A stretch of DNA of 64,000 nt. Source: Cheilinus undulatus (Eukaryota > Chordata > Actinopteri > Labriformes > Labridae). The notes below the pieces were generated by a model. The model was given only the letters and a program-made list of their open reading frames with translations, was not told where the DNA came from and did not search any database. This document shows positions 25,001-35,000 of the stretch, in pieces (within the stretch, counting starts at the first letter, position 1; the number at the start of each line of letters is the position of its first letter). The stretch is taken from assembly GCF_018320785.1 (NCBI RefSeq), contig NC_054876.1:25752212-25816211 (forward strand). Direction: 5' to 3'. Made by a program: the position numbers and the translations under genes.

Positions 25001-28000
25001 TGATTAAGAATACATTTCACTGGCTTGATAACCCAGTTCTGCTTTTAATTTTAAATAAGACTTCCTGTTCAGCATGAAAGCTTAACGCCTGAGTCAACTA
25101 TGGAAAATAAACAGATATTCTGCAAACAATTGGCTCTACTACAGAGAATGAATCCTGCATGTGAATCATGCTAAAAGCTTGACGACAGAGAGGAACACTT
25201 TAGCTGGTTAAATTATAAAACTCTGCTGGCAGCAGTCATGTCAGTGGTCTATAATTAGAGCTAACGCTATGGCTTACTTGATGTTATGCCCAAATTTAAC
25301 TTGGCTGTTGTGGGTTTGTGGGATAACTGCAAGCCGGTGTCAACATCCTTCCATGTTTGGTAAAAAAGGAGGTAAAATAAGTGTCAGCCCCAACCCCCGT
25401 TACTCCTGAAGAACAGCAGGTAGTCAGAGTGTAAATATGGCCATACTGACTTCAACAGTATAGAGGATCACTTCTTTTTGTTCATGTCAGGGGAAGGGTT
25501 CTTTCAGTGAAATTTCAGTGATATCTGCCAATATTTTGATTAAAATACTTGTTAAAAAGTGTGCCATGCTTTGTTAGTTGAACGAGTCAGATATTATGAG
25601 GACTTGGATCAAGATCAAGGCCAAAAGACTTCATCAGGATATGAGGTTGGGATGGTCATCTCAATTATGTCCACCACTCAGAGGAGCACATTCTTAACAC
25701 CTGAAGCTTATGATTTATTTACCACGTGTTTATTTCATTTTCTCTTAAATATAACTGATGTGTGCTGTTGTATGGATTTATTGCTTTTACTCCATGTGCC
25801 CTTGCTTGTTTGCATTGTCTTTTATAGACAATACATTCTTTTTCTCTCGCCTTTTCTGTGAGTAATGATTACTTATCAATTTAATGCTTCTTTGAGAGAT
25901 GTAAAGAGTATACTGTTTATGTTAAAACACCAATATTAACAGCCCTTATGATACCTTGTTGGGTTTGTGTTTAGTCCTCATTCATTAATTGCTGTAGAAA
26001 TCCTATAGGGCCATAACTTGACACACCAGATGGATCCATCTGGAAAACCTCCCACAGACTGTGTTTGGGAAAGGGCAGAGCCTTTGAAAAAAAAACTCTG
26101 TGGATGATTGGATAATAGAGGTGGGAAAAAAAGCGATACAGCATGTTATCGCTATATTTTGTCTGGTGATATATCATATCGTATCGTCCATCAAGTATCG
26201 ATTTTTTTCAAAGTAATTGCTAATATGAACTGAAGTCTATGATAGCGGAAAAATAAAATCGATTATTTGGACAATTGTTTTTCCAGTGAGGTCAGCAGAG
26301 GTGACAGTCATAGAGCAGGAGAAAGTTAGTACAACAAACATGGCAGCACCAGGGGAAGGACATTAGGAACGCAAGCAGGGCATAAATGAGATGGACATGA
26401 CACATGAGGTTTACAAGAAGTGTTACATGAAAATAAAATACTATGAAAATATGACAAACATGAGGGCAAGGCTAATGGTAAATGAGCTAAACAGTTGAAA
26501 AAAATGGTATAGATCGAAATATATAGTATCGCAATACTCACTGTACTGCAAAATGTTTAAAATCGCAATAATAATGAATCGTGGCCCATGTATTGTGATA
26601 ATATATCGTGGGGCCACTAGTGATTCCCACCCCTATTGGATAAACGTTCTGTCTGTCACATCTTTACGGGCCAGTCAGTCAGACATGTGACGATTAGACT
26701 CTTGCTGAATCCTGTTGGGAGAAGGCATAAACATTGTTTCCATAAAGAAAATAACTATAAACTGTTCTTTGATCTGCTTTAAACAAAGAAATGTTGCCAA
26801 GTTCTGATAAAACTGACGCTATAGCAGCATCCGGTAATCTCTTCTGCCATAACTGCACCGGCCTCTTGTCGCTGCTTGCTTATGTCCCGACTCCGCCTCG
26901 ACTGAAAGTACTGGCTCTTACTCCTGATTGTTCCTGTCACTTTCTTACAAGGCCCAATCTGTTCAGATGGGAGCTTTGCAAGATGGATTCGCCAGTGAGA
27001 ACCACGGCAAGGTTACAGAGGCATGTTTCCGCAGGTTTTTCCTAAGTGGACCAACACAAGTAAGACTTCCCAATATGCCACCGTAGCAAATGAGCTCAAC
27101 ATCAGGGAGGTGAGTTAGGGTCTTACCAGCATTATCTGCTGCGATGCTGCTGTAGGGGGGTGGGGCATCAGCTGCTACCTGTGGACTCTCCTCTGGGTCC
27201 TCCTCATTTGGCAGCTGTGAGTGAGAAAACAAAACAGCATCCTGGTTTATTTAAGGTTTCATCGCATGGGTGGCAGCCCTGACTGCTCTTTCCTTGATAC
27301 ACGTGCTTTAAGGAAAAGCTCAGACTGCATCTGTAATGTTAAAAGATCAAGTAAACACTATGACCTCCTTAAAAGAAATACTCCAAGAAAAAAAAGAATC
27401 TGTCACATGATCAGAGAAGAGGAATAGAAACTTTACACAGGAAATTCATGAGCAGAGGAACCATACTGGTTATAATATCGGATACAGGAGCCTGACTCAC
27501 TTACTCCACTTTTATTCTAGTTATCAAGATTTGAGCCCTTCAGTCAATTCTCAGAAAAAGACTGAGGTAAAACTAAATACCAAGCAGTAAGTATACCTCA
27601 CTGGCATTGCAAACAAAATTATACGGCCATAACATTTTTGTTCCCTGCAGCTATGTTTCCCTTTTTCTAGTACGATGATTGATCCTAAAAAACAACTACC
27701 ATCCAGGTGTGATGGATACTATAGTTCTAGGTAGGGATGAGTATCGAAAACTGATTCTGACATGAACCAGTAACAATACGTCTGATATCTACTGTACGGA
27801 ATTACATTAAAGATTTTTGTACTTCAATTCAGTATCCAGCCAACCTGACACAACCTCCTGCCACTCCAATGAAAGGCATGAAACTGACACTGAGTTTTTT
27901 CATTCTGTTTGTTTTGTTGTGACTGAAAAAAGCAAATAAAATATCCGTCTAAAAAAACGTATAAAATTGGCGCTAGTGTTGGGAAAAAAACACTATACCC

Positions 28001-29072
28001 AACTGGTGACTGGCTAATTGTGCAAATAATGTAGTACTTTTTACTACTACCAGGTAAATCTTCATATCTCTAAGCTAAGGTCACCTAAATATGTACAATT
28101 TTTTATTTTCTTTTGACAGCTGAGCTTAAATAGTATCTGATAAGTCAATCGGGGCTGAACAAATGAGTATTTACTTGAACTACAACAGCTTTTACAACAT
28201 AGTTATGGAAAATATAAAAACTGAAAACATTTTTCTCAACTTATTGTTTCACTTTCAGCACTATTTCGCTGTGCAGTAACTTATTAAAGAAGCACCAACA
28301 ATGAAAAGGAAACCTCAGTAAGCTATAATGATGTCGTACCCATCAAAACAGAGCTTAGCAGGTGTTTCTGCAGAGTGACCCTGTAACTTGTGACTCTCAG
28401 CCGAATGCGCCTATGGATGTCGAGGTCCGCGTGAATTCTTGAACAAATTTACTGCATACATGACTGATGAGTGTATTGTGCCATAACAACTGGAAACTAT
28501 TCAAATACCTAAACACAGGTTAGCAAACAACGCTGACCGTTTAGCTAAATGATAACGACACACCCACTTCCCACAGTCATTTGCTGTCGAGATATTTCCA
28601 TAAGCATACACAGAGATACACCAACAAGCCACACTTTGCCTTTTTACTTAAATAAGATGCCAATTGTTACACTGTTAGGTCAAGTAACTCAACGCTTGAC
28701 ATTCCGAAATACGCCAAAAACACAGATAAGTTCCTAATCATACGGTGATAGGTTGTTATTCAAGCCTGGCAAGCTAGCTAACTGGAATGCTTTAACATAC
28801 GTTTGACGTTAGCTTATTGGCGTGCTGCTAACAGCCAGGTGAGCAGTCTACCAAAAAAGAATTAATTAGCTGACGACAATGACGTACATACTTAGCTAAG
28901 AGATGATATCGTTTATTCAGCGAAGACGGGAGCTTCTTCACTCGCAGCTGTCTCGATGTTAACAATACAAATCTGACGTCCTCGTTCTTTATTAAATCTT
29001 TATCGTGTTAGCTTGTACTTAACAGACCTTTTTTTTTCTTACCTGCTGATATCTGGCGCTCGGCTCGGCCAT
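19026..29072 (-). CDS. ndfip1: Nedd4 family-interacting protein 1 (Ndfip1)
   Basis: Ndfip1 is a three-pass Golgi/endosome membrane adaptor whose PY motifs bind WW domains of Nedd4-type ubiquitin ligases and activate them. Coding exons: 29043-29072, 27127-27214, 24673-24803, 21653-21740, 21361-21485, 21030-21096, 19026-19129. All join in frame with GT-AG borders to give 210 residues (human 221). PY motifs are PPPY (28-31), PPSY (53-56) and LPSY (62-65). An acidic stretch DEDF...DDFEDADQL (84-99) follows. Membrane segments lie at about 106-128, 132-153 and 165-188, and the end is PRTRVLFIY as in the family. The start MAEPSARYQQ was chosen from the first-exon splice donor and the good context GGAATGG. 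Introns hold a LINE end, a hAT copy and a hAT MITE. A possible extra 51-nt exon is listed separately. Ndfip2 is the alternative but fits less well in the N-terminal region. Confidence 0.95.
19600..20335 (+). mobile_element. LINE 3' end (non-LTR retrotransposon)
   Basis: Plus-strand frames, broken by stops, resemble the C-terminal end of fish LINE reverse transcriptases: an L-DYSDSLYWHA segment near the start, then RTEL-like SELGRSAFSFFAPFTWFSLQ (about 19,984-20,043). It ends with the typical tail GAGTCTAAATAAAG (about 20,290-20,303) and a simple ATTATG repeat. It is 5'-truncated and dead, and lies in the last intron of ndfip1 in the opposite orientation to the gene. Confidence 0.65.
20375..20447 (-). 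mobile_element. Retroposon 3' tail
   Basis: The minus strand reads a tail of the type GAATTTCCCTCTGGATTAAT followed by AAAGTATCTATC, a common 3' end of fish LINE/SINE copies. Only the tail remains. Confidence 0.4.
22315..22365 (-). other. Possible cassette exon of ndfip1
   Basis: On the minus strand a 51-nt open stretch sits between CTCAG (acceptor side) and a good donor GTAACT. It would encode 17 residues, HRERLETFDDVIRSSLE, and phase 0 on both sides fits exactly between exon 3 (ending VTGR) and exon 4 (starting DEDF). Human NDFIP1 and NDFIP2 have no such segment. The upstream pyrimidine tract is weak. It could be a fish-specific alternative exon, a decayed exon, or chance. Confidence 0.3.
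22783..23788. mobile_element. hAT-like element, non-autonomous
   Basis: The left end is TAGAGGTGGGCAGTA and the right end, reverse-complemented, is TAGGCCTGGGCGATATGG. Both show the GGGC-TA pattern of fish hAT ends. The flanking 8-mers CAAGCATG and CAAGCAAA agree at six of eight positions, consistent with a slightly decayed 8-bp duplication. The interior of about 1 kb has no intact transposase. It lies in the ndfip1 intron between exons 4 and 3. Confidence 0.6.
24426..24452. repeat. Short tandem repeat, period 7
   Basis: About four tandem copies of ATGTAAT inside an ndfip1 intron. Confidence 0.7.
26116..26635. mobile_element. hAT-like MITE with perfect 8-bp duplication
   Basis: The element starts TAGAGGTGGGAA and ends TTCCCACCCCTA, inverted copies with one mismatch, and is flanked on both sides by TTGGATAA (26108-26115 and 26636-26643). 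Interior sequence is rich in ATCG/TATCG words and has no transposase. The intact target duplication supports a fairly recent insertion, in the ndfip1 intron between exons 3 and 2. Confidence 0.85.
27727..28060. mobile_element. Decayed hAT-like fragment
   Basis: It starts with TAGGTAGGGATGAGTATCGA, close to the TAGGGATGGGTATCGA end of a common fish hAT group. No matching right end is clear, so the extent is a guess. It lies in ndfip1 intron 1-2. Confidence 0.35.
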
Positions 29073-29141
29073 TCCGATGTGAACGGCTGATAATCAACGA
29101 CAGAGAAGATTAACGCCGCCGAAACGACCAAGAAAGACCAA

Positions 29142-29149
29142 ATTATATA
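29142..29149 (-). promoter_or_regulatory. TATA-like box of ndfip1
   Basis: The minus strand reads TTATATAATT about 70 bases upstream of the ndfip1 start codon, a plausible distance for a short 5' leader. Transcription start is not known. Confidence 0.35.
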
Positions 29150-29511
29150 ACTGTACAAACTATAAACTCAGTACTCGCCACAATGAAACCTGTTTCACCC
29201 TCGACTGCTCAGTGATGATCACACCACCGTCAAGTTAGAGTTTGGTGATAATAAGACATAGGACTTCCTGTTAGACCTTCAGAATAAGATTCTCATTGCG
29301 TGTCGTACGTTGCATAGTTGCATGTTTTCTGACTTTTAAGAGGCACCTGCCATCAAATTTTTGTATCTATTTACTCATGCTTTTTTTACAAAGAGATGTT
29401 GAAATTGAGAGTTAAAAGAAAAATAATGGAGCTTTTATTTGGAAATCTAATAGGACCATTTCTTTCGTAAATCTGGTGCCATTGACGCAGACATTAATGT
29501 TCACTCGATTG

Positions 29512-29519
29512 ACGTCAAC
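29512..29519. promoter_or_regulatory. Palindromic CRE upstream of ndfip1
   Basis: A perfect TGACGTCA, the CREB/ATF site, about 440 bases upstream of the ndfip1 start codon. A half-matching TGACGTCC lies just inside the first intron (about 28,974). The motif is certain; its function is inferred. Confidence 0.45.
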
Positions 29520-29619
29520 GGACAAAACAAACCTTCTTCCGCCCTCATTTGAAGCAAACTAAACGATCCTGACTTATTGAAGCGCTAGGCCAATGAGTAA
29601 ACTATTTTATCAAACCAGT

Positions 29620-29700
29620 GATGCTCAAAGCGTGGCTCTCGGGCCACACGTGGCTTCTTTGTGACGACTTGTGGCTCTTTTAAGTCGTACTTGGTAAAAT
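29620..29700. repeat. Scrap of dispersed repeat
   Basis: It reads CTCAAAGCGTGGCTCTCGGG and continues with CCACACGTGGCT, like the start of fish hAT repeats rich in GGGCCACATGTGGC. No matching right end was found. Confidence 0.35.
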
Positions 29701-30029
29701 GATTCCCCTTGAAAACCTTAAAAAAGGGAAGGGTTGAACTCAGAAACGATCCATTGCAAGTTACATCAACCAGTTTGCTTCACACACTTGTACAGTAGGC
29801 TTTAATAGTCAAATTAAATGTCAACCTTTTTTTTTGTGTTTATTTCTATCAGATTTGTGCAAGTGAGAACATGTTGACTAATTCTTGGAAAAGGGACAGA
29901 ACATGTAAAAAAAAATTGAGTTTGTACATTGGTTTTACTATATTTTGGAGAATTTGTGTAGATTAAGGTCTAAAGTAGCAGTAGTATAAAGGAACATCAA
30001 CAGCTTTTCCAAATTATGACTTTTTTGCC

Positions 30030-30510
30030 CATCTTATCATGTCTTTTGTCAACTCTGTCAAACACTAATTTTTTTTTTATTCAAGAAATATGTCACATTT
30101 TCAGTGACCTGACACTGATACTCAGCAATAATATTTAGTTATAAAATGTATTATTTTGTACTCTTTTTTTCATCTTAGGTATCTAAAATCAGAATTTCAT
30201 GATTTTCTAGTTTAATCTTTAATATTAACCATGTTAAACTTATCTTTTCAAACCAGATAGTTATAAATGACATATAGATTAGCGGGTATTTTAACAACTA
30301 AACAAAATCAAATGAACAGAGAATGATGCTTTTTTTTGTAAAATGAGCAAAATTGTCATCTGACAGAGTTGATTAACATCTTATGGAGTGAATGAGTATG
30401 TAACAGAGTTAATGTGCATCTGACAGAGTTGACAGTTGACAAACATTTAAGGAGTGTACCAACCAGTAAGTGATGGAGTTGATGAGCATCTGATCGAGTT
30501 GACAATAGGG
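30030..30510. repeat. Irregular GACAGAGTTGA repeats
   Basis: Words of the form CATCTGACAGAGTTGA recur with variation and unequal spacing at about 30,357, 30,399, 30,417, 30,469 and 30,486. An inverted copy, GTCAACTCTGTCAAACAC, lies at about 30,049-30,066. The arrangement resembles the inside of a DNA transposon or a degenerate minisatellite. No family is recognised. It lies between the ndfip1 promoter and the endoribonuclease 3' end. Confidence 0.4.
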
Positions 30511-31220
30511 ATAAAATGACATGCCTAAAACTAGCTTTTTAACCCAAATAATGATCTTAATTGATTATAAAGAAAATTATTATATGAAAGGGGACACATA
30601 GCTCTCTGCACGATCTGATTAATATGTTTTAATGTAGTAATTATTGGATTCTTTAACACTGTCGGCATTTTTACTCATACATATAATGTTATATATACAC
30701 TCCCAGGTTTAGATTGTAGCTCTTCCAAAGATATTTTTAACAGTTCAGCTCTTTGGTTGACCAGGGTTGAGTACACACTTGACTGTCCTGTGGCACTGTA
30801 ATGGGAGATAAATTCTAATTTGGACATTAAGATAGCCTTGAAACAACCACAAAAAGAAGGCATCAAGGGCACAATGCAGTTTATGTGGTTGAATGCAAAA
30901 AGCCTTGTTTCCCACCAAACAATATGAAGGAATAAATGGGTGCACAGAATATTAGACAGATTATTTGAATTAGTATGAAGAGAAGATATTTAAACTGAGA
31001 TTTTGTTCAGATTAAACATGTTTAACCTTCTCTTTAGCATTTATTTTAACTATCAACACCTGAATTAAATTATTTGACCACATGATTTTAAGGGAATCTT
31101 GAAAGTCAACAATAAAACAGTAAATAAATAATCGATGTAGCCTAACACTTTTATTCTCAAACTCACTCTAAGAATTGGCATCATAGTGTAAAAAACAAGT
31201 GAAGCTAGGTCTTGTAAGGC

Positions 31221-31226
31221 TTTATT
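31221..31226 (-). terminator. Polyadenylation signal of endoribonuclease gene
   Basis: Minus-strand AATAAA about 95 bases after the stop codon of the XendoU-family gene, which would give a short 3' UTR. It is the first such signal downstream. Confidence 0.5.
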
Positions 31227-31319
31227 GTATCTTTATATAAAATAAAAAGACAACAACAATACCTGTGACACTTTTTGTGTGAGCTCAAGGGTTAGAGAAG
31301 TTAATCCTTAAATTAATTC

Positions 31320-32028
31320 CTAGTCAAGTTTCTCAGTGTTCTGGTACTTAAGAAGCACAGGGTAAGTGGTGCCTATGTGCTTCTGGTTGTAGTGGTGGCA
31401 AACGATCTCAACGTCGTAGAAACTGAACTGGACTTTGACACGCTCGTTGGGCGAGGTCAGGAAACAGAGGGTGTAGAGGGCGAACTCAAACTCAGGACTG
31501 ACACCGATGAAGATGCTGCCCTTGGGCTTTATACCATTCTTCCAGCTGAACTGCAGTGCCAGGATGTGTTTGTTCTCATCTGGCTGCAGTGAGAGAAGAA
31601 AACGAATTGATAAGTGATGAAGAAGCAGAAAAAGCCAGGTCAAAGACTAAGAAACAAGTAGTGTGATTTTTAAGAGGGTTTCTACTTCTTAAAAAAAGAA
31701 AAGGAAGAAATGTGGAAAAATGGGAGACTGTACAGATTATTATCAGGTCCAAGAGGTGAAAGTATGACAGCAAATTAAACCTTGACAGAAAAGTCAGCAT
31801 CCCAGTACATTCTGTACTGGTTACATTGACTATAACATGTAGAGAAAATTTAATACATTTGACTTTAATGTTATACTAATTTAACCGTACTCTCTAGAGT
31901 TTTTTATATTTTATGTCATAGGCTTTTTTTAACATTTCAGAAATTTTACTAATTTAATAACCATAATGTACTTACTCATAACATTGAATAATTATGTCAT
32001 AATGTTAACAAACTTGTAAAATTCTTTG

Positions 32029-32098
<70 letters not shown>

Positions 32099-35000
32099 CC
32101 GTCTGCACTGTGGCACAGGGGACACAATGCTATTGCCTCACAGCAAGAAGGTTCCTGACTTAAATCAAGGCCAGACAGGGCCTGTCTGTGTGGAGTTTGT
32201 ATGTTCTCCCTCTGCATGCATAGGTTCTGTCCTGGTACTCTGGTGTCCTTCCACAGACCAAAAACAGTTTTGGGCTTTTGCCTTTATTTTGGTGAGAGAG
32301 TTGAAGAGAGACAGGAAATCTCATCTCTTATCTCATAGTTTGAGTCAATACATTTAGCTATTTCTTATTTTCCATTAGAAATTTTTGCTCAGAATCTATA
32401 ACCTTATTAATATATGCTGATTATTGCCGTGGGCGTGTGCGTAATAAGTGGAAATTGTCCAGCATAATACGAAACGATGCAATGCTTCAGAATGAATTAG
32501 ACTCCTGTTTATGAATTAACCAAAATAGAACTATGTGAAATCCTACAAGAAACACACATACAAACCTTACTAAAGAAGCTTCACCTTGTAGAGACACAAT
32601 TTTAAAAATGTGTATACATGTGATATTGCCTTTTCTTTAGCTTATTTAAAGTTAGCCTCAGATATTTCAGTGTGCCATGCAGGCATTGAGCATGAAGTAA
32701 TCTACTGAAAACAGGCAGATTAACTCAGTAATTAGTTCAACTGTCCACCAAGAAATCTGCAAATGTTTGGATATGAAGGACAAAGAAGAAATGGAAACTT
32801 AGCAGGGTATGAAGTTCTCATCTATGTGCAAGAATGATGATAAGAACAAGACCATGAGGAGTGCAGGCAAACTTGGGATGAGAAATATTCAAAGTATGTG
32901 GTTATGAATGTGTGATAAAGTTATTATAGGAGGTGGTTGTTTGTGTTTAGTCTACAAGATTTAACATGATACTGTCTTGAAAAAACTAAATTTAAACAGA
33001 AGTATTTTCCATGTCAAAAAGGTGATATCCCTTCTTAAAATATTTAAATGTCTATTCCATATTGCATGTATACTGTAATATAGAAGCAGCAGTACCAAAA
33101 TCACCTTCTTGTCATCATTTTGTATGTTTTGGTTAAAACAAAGACATCATACCTGAGGTGAATTTGCATTGACACTGTAGCCTTTATAGTCGATGTGTCC
33201 CAGCTTTTCTTGTAGGTAGAGCTGGATCCAGTTGTGAAAGCCAATGACCGTCCGCCTTCCTCTTGTCTCTCCAACAAACACGTGTTCAAACCCTGAGGAG
33301 TCTGGCCTGGTGAGAGACAGTAAGGAAAATCTTGGACCTCTCAAACATCTGCTATCAGGTTTATGTTGTGTATCAGAATCTAATCTAAAATAAAGAAACT
33401 AAAACAAACAACACCACCACAGGTGAAAATATTCAGACTCAACTGAATGTTGCTGTCAGGACAAAATAACAGTTTTGTAGCTGCATTTCAAGTTGAATAT
33501 ATTCTTTTCACAGTGATACAGACTCCGTGTGGTACACTAGAGTGGGACGATTCCCATCAAAGTGCCAGATTCCACTGGTGAAGTGGAATTTCAGAGCTGT
33601 GCCAGAGTCCACCCACCTGCTGGATCCTCTCCTTGCATAAAGCTCAAACCAGATCCTGTACAGCTGCTCCTTGAATTGTGTCTTATCTTCTGGAGAGAGG
33701 TGCTTCTCTACCAGGTATTTATGGGCTATCTGTAAATAAACAAGAAACGTCTTTAAAATGTTGTCATTGACATTTGAAGAAACAAGGGTCATACAAGGTT
33801 GTTATAGTAACAAATATTTGTAAAGACATTTGTTGTCCCTAAAAAATTCAAACTTTTGACTTACTGGCTCCCTTTAGCACCAAAAAGAGGTCCAAAGTGA
33901 TTACTTATTCTGTGAAATAGTCGAGTGTCTATAATTTCACAATACCAGACCATAACAAATAGGTAATTTCCACCAAACAGTCTGGTTCAGTTTGGTACAG
34001 CACGGTGCACATTTATTTACATTCCATTATCAAAAATTGGGACGGTCTCAAATGACTGATCATACCATGCAATACCATACCAAACCATGCTAGACAACAC
34101 CTACCATACCCTACCATACCATACTAGACCATACCATACCATACCATACTATACCATACTAGACCATACCATACCACATAATAGACCACACCATACCGTA
34201 CCGTACCATACTAGACCATACTAGACTATATCATACCATACCATACTATACTAGACCATACCATACCATACCATACTATACCATACCATACCATACCATA
34301 CCGTACTAGACTATACCATACCATACCATACATACTAGACCATACCATACCATACCATACTATACCATACTAGACCATACCATACCATAATAGACCATAC
34401 CATACTGTACCGTACCATACTAGACCATACTAGACCATACCAGACCATACTAGACTATACCATACCATACCAGACCATACCATACCATACATTCTAGACT
34501 ATACCATACCATACTAGACCATACCATACTAGACCATACCATACTAGACTATACCATACCATACCATACCATACTAGACCATACCATACCATACTAGACT
34601 ATACCATACCATACCATACTAGACCATACTATACTAGACCATACCATACCATACCATACTAGACCATACCATACCATACTAGACTATACCATACCATACC
34701 ATACTAGACCATACTATACTAGACCATACCATACCATACCATACTAGACCATAACATACAGTACGGTATCGTAACATCAAGTAACGGCGTAATGTAATGT
34801 CATGTACAGGTAAGACCTGACCAGAGCAGACGCTACCATACCATACCAGACAATACCAAACCATCTAACCCCACCCACATGAGTATAGCTGAGTGCTTCC
34901 ATGGCTGTGGGTGGTGATACCAGGTAAGGGGCAGGTACTACTGTAATGAACTTATGTGATGTCATAATAAGCTGTATGGGTTGTTTGTGTTTTCAGACAA

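Noticed and set aside
34679-34965. Minus-strand frames rich in V-W-Y-G-M
   Set aside because: They are the direct reading of the pentamer repeat, which leaves all three frames open. Not a protein.
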